From: Olivibacter sp. XZL3
GTDB lineage: Bacteria > Bacteroidota > Bacteroidia > Sphingobacteriales > Sphingobacteriaceae
Direction: 5' to 3'
Length of the DNA: 64,000 nucleotides
Assembly: GCF_004368405.1 (NCBI RefSeq)
Contig: NZ_SBJH01000026.1
Coordinates: 82,175-146,174, forward strand
Position 1 is the stretch's first letter; each line of letters begins with the position of its first letter. The notes under the pieces were generated by a model. It did no database searches. It saw only the letters and a program-made list of their open reading frames with translations, and had not been told where the DNA came from. Shown here piece by piece: positions 1 through 8,912 of the stretch. Made by a program: the position numbers and the translations under genes.

Positions 1-1
1 T

Positions 2-139
2 ATTGCCGAAAATAAGCGTGGTGTGAAGCCGAAGGGCTTAGAAGTGGACACCACTATGTTCAAGGTACATACCGGCTTTGCCGTCGGATCCCTCCTAATA
101 GTAGGGGTAGTTGCTGCCTTGTATCTATTATTTTGGTAA
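2..139 (+). CDS. Sodium:solute symporter (SSS family), C-terminal end only
   Basis: The reading frame is open from the window edge to a TAA at 137-139 and gives the last 45 residues of a protein whose start lies outside the window. It has a basic cytoplasmic stretch (ENKRGVKPKGLEVDTTMF) followed by one hydrophobic segment ending ALYLLFW. This tail resembles that of Bacteroidota SSS-family sodium/sugar cotransporters, where a KGLEVD..MF motif precedes the last membrane helix. The substrate cannot be read from this fragment. A strong hairpin follows directly, so the transcript probably ends here. Confidence 0.7.
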   Translation: MAENKRGVKPKGLEVDTTMFKVHTGFAVGSLLIVGVVAALYLLFW

Positions 140-148
140 TTGCTTATC

Positions 149-180
149 TTTGCTACGGGATGAATCCCGTAGCAAAAACT
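149..180 (+). terminator. Intrinsic terminator-like hairpin after the symporter gene
   Basis: A perfect 12-bp stem (149-160 with 165-176) closes on a TGAA loop and begins 9 bases after the symporter stop. Because its flanks are TTT and AAA it can act in either direction. The tract after it (aaaactttt) is short, so termination strength is uncertain. The ATG at 160 falls inside this hairpin, which argues against using it as the start of the next gene. Confidence 0.6.
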
Positions 181-189
181 TTTAGTGTA

Positions 190-861
190 ATGCATATTTA
201 TCCGTCTACCTTCAATTTTTTAGCCAACTTAAAGGAAAACAACAATAGAGAATGGTTCCAGGAAAACAGAGCGGAGTATGACTCGGCCCATCAAAACGTA
301 AAAGACTTCGTAGCCGCATGTATTACCGCCCTGTCGAAAATAGACCTTTATATTAGCGAAGACATTCCCGTTTCTAAATGCCTTTTCAGAATTTACCGGG
401 ATACGCGCTTTAGTAAAGACAAAACGCCTTACAAAAACTGGTTCGGTGCGGGTATTTCAGTTGCCGGACGAAAACTAAACGGCCCTGAATATTATTTGCA
501 TATAGAACCCGGCAACTCCTTTATTGCTGGTGGATATTGGCGCCCCGAGAAGGATCATCTCGCGTCTATCCGACAGGAAATTGATTATAATGGCGATCAA
601 TTTAGGCAGATTATCAGTTCGCCAAATTTTACTGCTCTGTGCGTTTTAAACGACGATGATAAACTAAAAAAGGCTCCGGCCGGTTATGATCCGAGTCATC
701 CGGATATCGAATTTCTTAAACTAAAAAGCTTCACGGCGAGTAGCGCTTTAAGTGATGCTGAGCTTTCCGCAGGCGACGAGGCAATCAAACGCTTATCAGA
801 CTTCGCCGAAGCCATGTACGACTTCAAATTATTTCTGCACCAAGCGTTGGGACACGAATAA
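190..861 (+). CDS. DUF2461 domain-containing protein
   Basis: A protein of about 223 residues matching the DUF2461 / TIGR02453 family, of unknown biochemical function and common in Bacteroidota. Recognisable family features are the N-terminal STFNFLANLKENNNREWF block, SKCLFRIYRDTRFSKDKTPYK in the middle and a GGYWRPE motif. I chose the ATG at 190 because the frame upstream (TTG 133, ATG 160) runs through the symporter stop and the terminator hairpin, and family members start close to the STFNFL motif. The next gene is on the other strand and converges with a 1-base gap. Function is not inferable from the sequence. Confidence 0.85.
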   Translation: MHIYPSTFNFLANLKENNNREWFQENRAEYDSAHQNVKDFVAACITALSKIDLYISEDIPVSKCLFRIYRDTRFSKDKTPYKNWFGAGISVAGRKLNGPEYYLHIEPGNSFIAGGYWRPEKDHLASIRQEIDYNGDQFRQIISSPNFTALCVLNDDDKLKKAPAGYDPSHPDIEFLKLKSFTASSALSDAELSAGDEAIKRLSDFAEAMYDFKLFLHQALGHE

Positions 862-862
862 A

Positions 863-1423
863 TTACTGACGGAATTCCTTTAGCGTCTCATGTAGCTTCT
901 GAAGTTGAACAAACATCGCTTCCGCCGCTTTTTCATTGGCTTCGGTTGCAGCAAATCCACCTCCCTCATTTAGCTGTTTTGTAAAATTGGCTAATAATAG
1001 GCCATCAAAGGCGAACATCTGCAACGTATTTGTAACCTGTTTGAGCTGTTGTATTGCCCGGGTACCGCCAGCAACCCCACCGTAGCCCACCATGGCGACT
1101 GGCTTATACGCCCATTCTTTAAACAGGAAATCTAAGGCATTCTTTAGCGGTGCAGGCATGCCATGATTGTATTCTGGTGTAACAAATATAAAGGCGTCCG
1201 CAGCGCTGATTTTTGCGCTCCAATCTTTGGTATGTTGATGTGTATATTGCTGCATCCTGGGATGAACAGGCTCATCCATAAAAGGTAAATTGACCTGCTT
1301 AAGGTCTATTAGCTCGGTCTCGAACGCGGTATACTTTTTTGCTACCTCAAACACCCAATTAGCTACGGCCGGCCCTTTTCTGCCTTCTCTTGTACTTCCT
1401 AAAATAATCTTTAACTGAATCAT
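863..1423 (-). CDS. NAD(P)H-dependent FMN reductase family protein
   Basis: 186 residues with a flavodoxin-like fold signature. GSTREGRKG (residues 9-17) is the FMN-phosphate loop, PEYNHG (83-88) with the following APLKNALDF helix is the isoalloxazine-side motif of the NADPH-dependent FMN reductase family, and GYGGVAGG (113-120) is the second flavin loop. Members reduce quinones, azo compounds, chromate or free flavin in the cytosol; the physiological substrate is unknown. It is the last gene of a leftward series behind mfd and the DUF3820 gene, with a 38-base gap, so it may be cotranscribed with them. Confidence 0.85.
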   Translation of the reverse strand: MIQLKIILGSTREGRKGPAVANWVFEVAKKYTAFETELIDLKQVNLPFMDEPVHPRMQQYTHQHTKDWSAKISAADAFIFVTPEYNHGMPAPLKNALDFLFKEWAYKPVAMVGYGGVAGGTRAIQQLKQVTNTLQMFAFDGLLLANFTKQLNEGGGFAATEANEKAAEAMFVQLQKLHETLKEFRQ

Positions 1424-1461
1424 ACGCTTGTTATATATTTAATCTATAACAACCCGAGAAG

Positions 1462-1692
1462 TTATTTGTTGAACTTTTCGTTTTCCAGAGGAGACAGTAA
1501 ACCTTCCAGTCCATTTAATTTAATCTCATACATCGTGGCTAGTAATATACCCAGCTTTCCTTTCGGAAAGCCTTGGTTTCGAAACCAGATGAGATAGCTT
1601 TCCGGCAAGCGCGATATAGGCCAATCCTTATATTTTCCATAAGGCATCTTATAAACGACTAGTTCTTTAAGGATTTCTTTATTGGGCTCCAT
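1462..1692 (-). CDS. DUF3820 family small protein
   Basis: 76 residues. The YKMPYGKYKDWPISRLPESY block followed by LIWFRNQGFPKGKLG and LLATMYEIKLNGLE is the hallmark of DUF3820, a short conserved family found across Bacteroidota and Proteobacteria. No catalytic residues are recognisable and the function is unknown. Its start codon lies 4 bases after the mfd stop, so it is almost certainly cotranscribed with mfd. Confidence 0.8.
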   Translation of the reverse strand: MEPNKEILKELVVYKMPYGKYKDWPISRLPESYLIWFRNQGFPKGKLGILLATMYEIKLNGLEGLLSPLENEKFNK

Positions 1693-1696
1693 TCTC

Positions 1697-4600
1697 TTAA
1701 TTAACTAGTTCCTGAAGAAGCGTAACGGCCTCGTCAACACTCTGGATCCTTTCAAAACCGATGCGCAAACTTCCTTTCACTTCTTTTAAATTACAGATAG
1801 AAGGATTCGCCTGAACGAACTGCAAAATCTTTCCAAAACGTTCGCTTTCGAAATAGGGCGACTTTTTATTACTGATAAAGTATCCCCGTAATACGTTTTT
1901 CTTATAGGAGATTTTCTCAAAGCCGATCTCTTTTCCTAACCATTGTAAGCGAAGGGTATTCAATAGTTCTTTTACCGGATGCGGCACAGGGCCGAACCGA
2001 TCAGCCAGTTCCTGCTCAAAAGAAGCGATCTCTTCTTCCGTCTTCAAAGACGCCATCTGATTATATAAATTATAGCGCTCGCCAACATTGGTAACGTAAG
2101 AATCTGGAATATACACCTCTAAGTCGGTATCGATTTGCGTAAAGTTAACGTATACGCGGGATTTCTCCTCCTTAAACAGGCCTTCAAATTCATCATCTTT
2201 CAATTCCTGAATAGCTTCGTCTAAAATCTTATGATACATTTCGAAACCGATCTCGGCAATAAATCCGCTTTGCTCGGCACCCAACAAATTGCCACTTCCA
2301 CGAATATCCAAATCCCTCATCGCCACGTTGAAGCCACTTCCTAACTCACTAAACTCTTCGATGGCACTAAGCCGTTTGCGGGCCTCCGGCGTAAGGGTAG
2401 ACAGGGGGGGCGACAATAGATAACAAAAAGCTTTTTTATTGGACCGACCAACTCTTCCCCGCATTTGGTGTAAATCGCTCAGACCGAACATATGGGCATG
2501 GTTTATAATAATGGTATTCGCATTTGGGATATCTAAGCCTGCCTCAATAATTGTAGTTGCAACCAATACATCAAACTCGTGATTTATAAATTTGAGCATC
2601 ACATCCTCTAATGCGTCCCCTTCTAATTGTCCATGAGCAATCCCGCACCGCGCTTGGGGCACCAGCCTCGCAATCATTCCTCCCAACTGAGGAAGATCCT
2701 GCACGCGGTTATGAATAAAGAAAATCTGCCCGCCTCTATTGATTTCATAAGCAACCGCTTCCTGTATCAATTTCTCGTTAAATACATGCAATTCTGTTTG
2801 TACGGGTTGACGATTAGGCGGCGGGGTACTGATGATACTCAAGTCGCGCGCCCCCATAAGTGAAAAGTGAAGAGTCCGAGGAATGGGCGTCGCGGTGAGC
2901 GTCAATGTATCCACATTAACCCGCAATTGCTTGAGCTTTTCTTTCACACCGACGCCGAATTTCTGTTCCTCATCAATAATCAGTAAGCCAAGATCTTTAA
3001 ACTTTACGTCTTTACTTACTAATCGATGCGTTCCGATAACGATATCTATCTCGCCTTCGGAAAGCCTTTTCAGTGTATCTTTAATTTGTTTGGCGGTTTT
3101 GAATCGATTGATATAATCGATATTGCAAGGGAAACCCTTTAACCGTTCGGAGAATGTACGGTGATGTTGTAAAGCCAAAATGGTTGTGGGAACAAGGACG
3201 GCCACTTGCTTACTATCGGCAACCGCTTTAAAGGCCGCTCTTACGGCCACTTCTGTTTTACCGAAGCCAACATCGCCGCAAACCAGTCTATCCATCGGAT
3301 GAGGGGCCTCCATATCACGTTTTACGTCACCGGTGGCCTTCTCTTGATCCGGCGTATCTTCATAAATAAAAGAGGCCTCCAATTCGTTTTGTAAATAGGT
3401 ATCGGGACTAAAGGCATTACCGGTTTGTGCCTTTCGCTGCGCATAAAGCTTAATCAGATCCCGGGCAATATCCTTAACTTTTTTTTTAGTGGTCTTCTTA
3501 AGTTTATCCCAGGTATCGGTTCCCAGCTTGTTCATTTTGGGAGCAGTTCCCTCTTTGCCTGAATATTTACTAATCCGGTTTAAGGAGTTTATATTGACAT
3601 ACAGTAAATCATTGTCCGCATAAACTAACCGAATCATCTCTTGCATTTTGCCATTAACTTCTACTTTCTCCAAGCCGGCATACTTTCCTATTCCATGGTC
3701 AATATGCGTAATATAATCTCCGGGTTTAAGATCCCGTAGCTCTTTTAATGTAATGGCCTGTGATTTAGCATAACCCTTTTTATGCTTGTATTTGTAATAA
3801 CGATCAAAGATTTGATGGTCGGTATAGCATGCCAATTTAAGCTCCTCGTCGCTGAAGCCTTCCCGTAAAGCAATACTGATAGGAACGAACTTGGCGGTCT
3901 TGTCTAAATCTTCCAGAATAGCAAAAAGACGTTCGATCTGTTTAGAAGAATCGCTAAAAATGTAATTAGCGATTTTTTTGCCCTCATTTTCTTTGATATT
4001 ATGGATGAGCAAACCAAAATCTTTATTGAAAGACGGTTGGGGCCGCTGTGCGAAATGTATTTGATGGTCAGAATTGTAGAAGAATTGCTTACCAAATTCT
4101 ATTAAGGGAAAGTCCTGAAACAGGTTGGCAAGCATCTTCTCATCACTGAAGCTGAACCGGGGGTCGATCCATTCCGGATTGTGCTCTTTATCCTGCGCAG
4201 AAAGTGCCGACCACAACTTAGTAGCGTTTTTGTATCCGTTCTGGACAATGTCCAACGTAAACTGAACGTCTTTCAGCCAAATCACTGCATCGTCATCAAT
4301 ATACTCTAATAGGGAAATATTGTTTTCTGTAAGAAACTTGGCCTGCACATTGGGAACAATGGTTACCGTATGCATTTTATTAACCGAAAGCTGATTTTCA
4401 ATATCAAAAGTCCGAATACTTTCTACCAGATTCCCGAAGAACTCGATCCGATAGGGCAAATCATTTGAAAATGAAAAGATATCAACAATGCCCCCGCGCA
4501 CCGCGAACTGTCCTGGCTCATAAACGAAGTCGACCCGTTCAAAGTCATACTCAATTAAAAACTCATTAATGAAATCAATATCCAGCTTCGCATTGACAGC

Positions 4601-5035
4601 AATCTCCAAGGTATTCTTGCTCAGCTCGTCTCTGTTGATCACCTTTTCGGCCAACGCTTCCGGGTAGGTAACCACCAGCTTAGGCAGTTCGGAGATGTGA
4701 TTGAGTGTGTTCAGCGTTTCCGCTCGTTGCAGGACATGCGCACTATCCGCTTGGGTGAAATCAAAGGGCTTTCTATAAGATGAGGGAAAGAAAAGCACCT
4801 GCTTATCCAACAGCCCCTCCAAGTCGCTTAAAAAAAAGGCTGCTTCCTCATAGTCGGGCAGTACAAAAACAAAAGGCCTTTCTTGAAGTTGGTAGCTGGC
4901 AACAGCCACAAAAGCGTCTGCCGATCCGATCAACCCTTTTAACTGAACCTTAGGCTTGCCTTCCTGAATCGCCTTCGTCAGCGATACCACTCCTTTATGT
5001 TCTTGATATTGTTGTAAAATTTCCTTTGTTGTCAC
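1697..5035 (-). CDS. mfd: Transcription-repair coupling factor Mfd
   Basis: 1112 residues, the usual Mfd length. The N-terminal third is the UvrB-like module (GGIVDIF at 181-187). Residues about 433-495 form the RNA-polymerase-interacting CarD-like domain (LKPGDYITHIDHGIGKY). The translocase follows: Walker A GDVGFGKTE (587-595), Walker B DEEQ (688-691), TATPIPRT (714-721), and later IEAGLDIPN and QMRGRVGR. A C-terminal TRCF domain completes it. The protein pushes RNA polymerase stalled at DNA lesions off the template and recruits UvrA. It lies between a LolC/E-like permease gene (32-base gap) and the DUF3820 gene. Confidence 0.97.
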   Translation of the reverse strand: MTTKEILQQYQEHKGVVSLTKAIQEGKPKVQLKGLIGSADAFVAVASYQLQERPFVFVLPDYEEAAFFLSDLEGLLDKQVLFFPSSYRKPFDFTQADSAHVLQRAETLNTLNHISELPKLVVTYPEALAEKVINRDELSKNTLEIAVNAKLDIDFINEFLIEYDFERVDFVYEPGQFAVRGGIVDIFSFSNDLPYRIEFFGNLVESIRTFDIENQLSVNKMHTVTIVPNVQAKFLTENNISLLEYIDDDAVIWLKDVQFTLDIVQNGYKNATKLWSALSAQDKEHNPEWIDPRFSFSDEKMLANLFQDFPLIEFGKQFFYNSDHQIHFAQRPQPSFNKDFGLLIHNIKENEGKKIANYIFSDSSKQIERLFAILEDLDKTAKFVPISIALREGFSDEELKLACYTDHQIFDRYYKYKHKKGYAKSQAITLKELRDLKPGDYITHIDHGIGKYAGLEKVEVNGKMQEMIRLVYADNDLLYVNINSLNRISKYSGKEGTAPKMNKLGTDTWDKLKKTTKKKVKDIARDLIKLYAQRKAQTGNAFSPDTYLQNELEASFIYEDTPDQEKATGDVKRDMEAPHPMDRLVCGDVGFGKTEVAVRAAFKAVADSKQVAVLVPTTILALQHHRTFSERLKGFPCNIDYINRFKTAKQIKDTLKRLSEGEIDIVIGTHRLVSKDVKFKDLGLLIIDEEQKFGVGVKEKLKQLRVNVDTLTLTATPIPRTLHFSLMGARDLSIISTPPPNRQPVQTELHVFNEKLIQEAVAYEINRGGQIFFIHNRVQDLPQLGGMIARLVPQARCGIAHGQLEGDALEDVMLKFINHEFDVLVATTIIEAGLDIPNANTIIINHAHMFGLSDLHQMRGRVGRSNKKAFCYLLSPPLSTLTPEARKRLSAIEEFSELGSGFNVAMRDLDIRGSGNLLGAEQSGFIAEIGFEMYHKILDEAIQELKDDEFEGLFKEEKSRVYVNFTQIDTDLEVYIPDSYVTNVGERYNLYNQMASLKTEEEIASFEQELADRFGPVPHPVKELLNTLRLQWLGKEIGFEKISYKKNVLRGYFISNKKSPYFESERFGKILQFVQANPSICNLKEVKGSLRIGFERIQSVDEAVTLLQELVN

Positions 5036-5067
5036 CGTAATAAATTAAGAATAAGCATTCAGAATTC

Positions 5068-6294
5068 CTACTCTGACGCTTTTAATTGCTCCATATTTCT
5101 AACACTCAAACGCGATGATATCGCCGATGCTGTCCCGGAAACCAACAATACCGTTAGAAAGACCAGCAGAAAATCTCCCCAACGCATCGCTACGGGATAG
5201 ACATCAGAGGCAATCGTACTTGTGCCCATTCGGACTAACCCGAACTTTTCCTGTATCATACAAAAAACCGCCCCTAGTACTAAGCCACCTATACAGCCTA
5301 TCATCGAAATAAAAATTCCCTCTAAAAAGAAAATCCGTTTTATTAATGAATTGGGCGCTCCTAAGCTATTCAACACCGCCACGTCCTTCTGCTTATCAAT
5401 CACCAACATAGTCAACGATCCGACAATATTGAATGCGGCAATCACCAACACAAAAGCTAAGATGAAAAAAACCATCCACTTCTCGCTATTCAGCAATTTA
5501 TAAAGGCCGGGATTCTGTTCGACCCTGTTTTTTACAACGAACCTATCGCCTAACAGCTTTTGAATATCTTGTTGAACCCTGGCTAATCCTATTCCTTTTT
5601 TAAGGTTGATTTCGATCGCCGAAACCTCCTCGTATTCGCCCAACACTTCGCGGGCAAAATCCAAGGGAACAATCAACAAATCGTCCAGCTCCTGCTGTGC
5701 CTTAAAAACACCCACCGGAGCGATATTCCGGACATTGAATTCATCGGCCGGATTAAGCGCCGATCGGACGCCTTTTTTTGGCGAGAATACCTCGACCTCC
5801 GCTAATATATTGTTTAGGCTTACCCCTAAATTCGAATATGCCCCCGCGCCCAATACAGCATAATCTATTCCATTTTGCTGTAGTACGAATTCCCCGTCCC
5901 ATAGCAGGCTCGCCGACGGTTTATTCAGCTCATATGATGAATCGACGCCCTTCATGCTCGCTATATACTGGTAGTCTTTATATCTTAATAAAACTTTCTC
6001 CTGTAAAACACAACTATAGTTAAGGATCCGCGGATCTTTTTTTATCTGTTGGAAAACGGCGACGTCTTCCTTAAAGACCTTTCCGGATGCTGGCTCGATA
6101 CGCAATTCCGACGAGAAGGAGCTGTACATACTCAATACAAGTCCTTCTAAACCATTGTAAACCGAGAGTATGACAATTAAAGCACCGCTTGCCACCAGCA
6201 CACCGATCATACTGATGGCTGATATGACATTAATTGCATTGACAGATTTTTTGGAAAAAAGGTACCGCTTGGCAATAAAGTTAGCCGTGTTCAT
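5068..6294 (-). CDS. FtsX-like ABC transporter permease, LolC/LolE type
   Basis: 408 residues with the MacB/FtsX architecture: one N-terminal membrane helix (about residues 20-45), a periplasmic domain of roughly 220 residues, then three C-terminal helices (FFILAFVLVIAAFNIVGSL, IFISMIGCIGGLVLGAVF, LLVFLTVLLVSGTASAISS). The start FIAKRYLFSKKSVNAINVIS is typical of the LolC/E lipoprotein-release permeases of Bacteroidota. The partner ATPase (LolD) is not adjacent. The gene sits in a leftward operon 11 bases after the MBL hydrolase and upstream of mfd. Involvement in lipoprotein sorting is a family-based inference. Confidence 0.85.
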   Translation of the reverse strand: MNTANFIAKRYLFSKKSVNAINVISAISMIGVLVASGALIVILSVYNGLEGLVLSMYSSFSSELRIEPASGKVFKEDVAVFQQIKKDPRILNYSCVLQEKVLLRYKDYQYIASMKGVDSSYELNKPSASLLWDGEFVLQQNGIDYAVLGAGAYSNLGVSLNNILAEVEVFSPKKGVRSALNPADEFNVRNIAPVGVFKAQQELDDLLIVPLDFAREVLGEYEEVSAIEINLKKGIGLARVQQDIQKLLGDRFVVKNRVEQNPGLYKLLNSEKWMVFFILAFVLVIAAFNIVGSLTMLVIDKQKDVAVLNSLGAPNSLIKRIFFLEGIFISMIGCIGGLVLGAVFCMIQEKFGLVRMGTSTIASDVYPVAMRWGDFLLVFLTVLLVSGTASAISSRLSVRNMEQLKASE

Positions 6295-6305
6295 ATTAAC
6301 TTTCT

Positions 6306-6947
6306 TTACGCCCTGACAAAAGGATTACTAGCCTTTTCCTCACCAATACGCGTTTCAGGTCCGTGCCCCGGATACACAATCGTCTCATCTGGTAAACGGT
6401 AAAGCTTTTCACGTATGTTTTTCAGCAACAGCTGATGATCTCCTCCCGGAAGATCGGTTCTTCCAATACTTCCTCTAAACAAAACGTCTCCGCCGATTAG
6501 TAGTTTTTCCCCTGCATGATAAAAACAAAGATGACCCGGAGAATGGCCTGGCGCGAAGATAAGATCTAAGGTGGTGTTGCCAAAGTTTATATTTCCTTCT
6601 GCTGGTAAAAATTCCATTGGTATGGGCGACTGCTCATAGCGCAATCCAAACATCGGTGCCCGTACCTGAACATCTGACATAACCGCCGCTTCCAGTTCGT
6701 GAAATTGAGGAAGGAGGCCAAATTCGTCGTAAATGAGCTTATTTCCTAAAACGTGATCTATATGACAATGGGTATTCAATAACAGCGCGGGCTGCAAATT
6801 ATTGCCTTTAATAAATTGAAGCACCACGCTCTCCTCTGCTTCCGTATACATACCCGGATCAACGATGGCGCAAGCACGCGTCTCATCATACAGAATATAA
6901 GTGTTTTCCGCAAAGGGATTATTTTCAAACCTTTTTACGTATATCAT
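6306..6947 (-). CDS. MBL-fold metallo-hydrolase, glyoxalase II-like
   Basis: 213 residues from the ATG at 6947. The metal-binding motif H60-C-H62-I-D64-H65 is intact, followed by PGHSPGH (H134), GGDVLFRGSIGRTD (D154) and VYPGHGPET (H195): the full dinuclear-metal ligand set of glyoxalase II / YcbL-type hydrolases. Cytosolic thioesterase-type hydrolysis is likely; the substrate is not known. A longer frame using TTG at 6956 is unlikely because that codon lies inside the TAAGTTTG promoter box at 6954-6961. It heads a leftward operon with the LolC/E permease, mfd and DUF3820 genes. Confidence 0.85.
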   Translation of the reverse strand: MIYVKRFENNPFAENTYILYDETRACAIVDPGMYTEAEESVVLQFIKGNNLQPALLLNTHCHIDHVLGNKLIYDEFGLLPQFHELEAAVMSDVQVRAPMFGLRYEQSPIPMEFLPAEGNINFGNTTLDLIFAPGHSPGHLCFYHAGEKLLIGGDVLFRGSIGRTDLPGGDHQLLLKNIREKLYRLPDETIVYPGHGPETRIGEEKASNPFVRA

Positions 6948-6953
6948 AATAAG

Positions 6954-6961
6954 CAAACTTA
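6954..6961 (-). promoter_or_regulatory. Promoter -7 box TAAGTTTG for the MBL hydrolase-mfd operon
   Basis: An exact match to the Bacteroidota TAnnTTTG element on the minus strand. Only 6 bases separate the box from the ATG at 6947, so the transcript would have almost no 5' leader. No clear -33 TTTG was found. Confidence 0.6.
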
Positions 6962-7215
6962 GGTAAAATGCTTGTGATTCGCGACACCGACCCTATAAAT
7001 TTGCCTAAGTTCCTGGCAACCCCCAAGCTCCTGAAGTAGCCCTTTGGTTAAATAGGATCGTCGCTTAATATAATGCCGTGTTATACTTTAAAGAGATATA
7101 GGGGATTGTTACATGAACGTGTAGCCGCATTGGGAAGACGGTTTCAGAGAATGGCGCTAAGTAATTCGTACGGTTTCCTTAGCGGGCCCCTTGCTAAAAT
7201 CGGCGATTCGCCTGT

Positions 7216-7995
7216 TTAAGCGTTCCAGATTTCCCAATTTTTCTCCGCTTGCAGGTGCAGCATTTCTAAGCCATTCTTTATGGTGGCCCCGCGTTCTTTT
7301 CCTTCCTTTAAAAAGGCCGTTTCCTCCGGGTTGTAAACCAAATCGTATAAAAGATGGCGTTCACCCACAAATTCATAGGGAATTTCCGGCTTTTCATCCA
7401 CTTTTGGGAAAGTTCCTAGGGGCGTAGTATTGATAATGAGTGAATGCCCCTCAATGATTTCCTTATTCAATTGCTCATATGAAAATTGCTTAGCATTTGC
7501 CCTTCTCGAAACAACCTCATAATCTATTCCCAACTTTTTCAGAACGTAAAATACCGCTCGCGCGGCACCTCCATTCCCCAGTACCAGCGCTTTGGTGTGC
7601 TGTCTTTTCAATAAAGGCTTTAATGATTCTTCAAAGCCATAAACGTCCGTATTATATCCTTCTAACTGCACCTTTTTCATACACATCTCGCCGCTAAAAA
7701 AAGACTCCACAGGATTGGATTTTACGATTTTAATGCAATTAACCGCATCGATTTCTTTGGCCTCAGGGGATATTTTATCTAGGTAAAACATCACGCCGAT
7801 TTTATGTGGGATCGTTACATTCAGTCCACAAAGCTCGGGCTGTTGCTTTAATAAATCAGGTAGATCGCTGATGTTTGGAAGGGGTAATAATTCATAATGA
7901 TAATCTTTAAGACCTTCTCTTTCAAACTTTTCGTTAAAATATTGCTTAGAAAATGAATGCTTAAGCGGATATCCAATCAATCCAAATTTCTTCAT
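7216..7995 (-). CDS. aroE: Shikimate dehydrogenase
   Basis: 259 residues, slightly shorter than the E. coli enzyme. It reduces 3-dehydroshikimate with NADPH in aromatic amino acid synthesis. Visible motifs: HSFSKQYFN (13-21; shikimate-binding region), NVTIPHK with catalytic K65, YNTD (114-117), the NADP-binding loop LGNGGAARA (139-147), and NTTPLGTFP. The glycine-rich loop reads GNGGAA where most enzymes have GAGGAA. I chose the ATG at 7995 (MKKFGLIG) over an upstream GTG at 8031 because the family starts at this motif. It lies 91 bases downstream of the phosphosulfolactate synthase gene on the same strand. Confidence 0.93.
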   Translation of the reverse strand: MKKFGLIGYPLKHSFSKQYFNEKFEREGLKDYHYELLPLPNISDLPDLLKQQPELCGLNVTIPHKIGVMFYLDKISPEAKEIDAVNCIKIVKSNPVESFFSGEMCMKKVQLEGYNTDVYGFEESLKPLLKRQHTKALVLGNGGAARAVFYVLKKLGIDYEVVSRRANAKQFSYEQLNKEIIEGHSLIINTTPLGTFPKVDEKPEIPYEFVGERHLLYDLVYNPEETAFLKEGKERGATIKNGLEMLHLQAEKNWEIWNA

Positions 7996-8086
7996 CACTA
8001 TTATAATAATCCGGGAATTGCATCTTCCCATCTTTCATTAGAAACTTAACAAACACAAATTCACGATGTTTTTCCCCTAAGAGAAA

Positions 8087-8848
8087 CTACATGGAAATAA
8101 AGTGATCGAAGGTATCGCCGCGAAGGCCTAAGCGTATCGTCTCTAAAGGAATGACCTCTTGCGGAGCGATGTTGCCCAAATTGACATTGCTACCGATCAA
8201 TTTGATAAACCATACTTGCTGGGCTTTAATAGGAGCTTCCCAAATAATACATTCCTGCGGAATTTGCGTTAATATTTCGTCAATGAGTCCTTGCCGCACT
8301 TCCCCTGTCTCACGATAAATTCCCACATTACCACTTTCTCTTGCCTCTGCAATAACCTTCCATGACCCGGCAGCCAACTCCGCTTTTATAAGCTCGATCC
8401 AACGATAGGGCGCTATGATTTTTTTATCGTCCTTGGATCCAACTTCCGATATAACGGTCACCTGCTTACTTAAAAGCTCAATGTATTTGCATTTCTCTTC
8501 ATGAGGCAAGGTGATTGATCCGTCAGATATCTCTGCGTATTCCATTTTGTACTTATCCAGCACTTTCCGGTATGCATCAAATTGATTCCTTATTAAGAAT
8601 GCCTCGAACAAGGTGCCACCAAAATAAAAAGGCATCTTTGCGTCGCGATAGATCTGTAATTTCTCCTCAAGCTTTGGAGTAACCATGGATGTTGCCCATC
8701 CCAATTTTACGATATCAGTATGAGGTGCTGCAACTTCAATGAAATCCTGAGCTTGCCTGGTGCTCATACCTTTATCCATCACCATCGTTATCCCATTATT
8801 CCGAGGCTTGAGCGTCCGTATTGGGATATTGTTTAACTCAAAGTTCAT
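8087..8848 (-). CDS. Phosphosulfolactate synthase (ComA family)
   Basis: 253 residues matching the ComA family, TIM-barrel enzymes that in methanogens add sulfite to phosphoenolpyruvate in coenzyme M synthesis. Family features seen here are MVMDKGMS near the N terminus, DIVKLGWATS, FGGTLFEAF, EISDGSITLP, EVGSKD and EARESGNVGIY. Bacteroidota lack methanogenesis; in this phylum the product could feed sulfolactate or cysteate pools, for instance for sulfonolipids, but that is inference. The TPR protein gene lies upstream and aroE downstream on the same strand. Confidence 0.85.
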   Translation of the reverse strand: MNFELNNIPIRTLKPRNNGITMVMDKGMSTRQAQDFIEVAAPHTDIVKLGWATSMVTPKLEEKLQIYRDAKMPFYFGGTLFEAFLIRNQFDAYRKVLDKYKMEYAEISDGSITLPHEEKCKYIELLSKQVTVISEVGSKDDKKIIAPYRWIELIKAELAAGSWKVIAEARESGNVGIYRETGEVRQGLIDEILTQIPQECIIWEAPIKAQQVWFIKLIGSNVNLGNIAPQEVIPLETIRLGLRGDTFDHFISM

Positions 8849-8862
8849 AGGAATGCAAAGGT

Positions 8863-8900
8863 GAAAAAAAAAATCAACACTGCTATACTTTCGTGTTGAT
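8863..8900 (-). terminator. Intrinsic terminator of the TPR protein gene
   Basis: On the minus strand an ATCAACAC/GTGTTGAT stem (8 bp, 8873-8880 with 8893-8900) is followed by a run of nine to ten T. It lies directly after the TPR gene stop and just before the phosphosulfolactate synthase start, separating the two transcripts. Confidence 0.8.
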
Positions 8901-8912
8901 AAAATGTAATAG

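Noticed and set aside
7961..8038. 25-codon ORF overlapping the aroE start
   Set aside because: It has an ATG and a near-consensus promoter upstream, but overlaps aroE by 35 bases out of frame and has no recognisable motif; too short to support.
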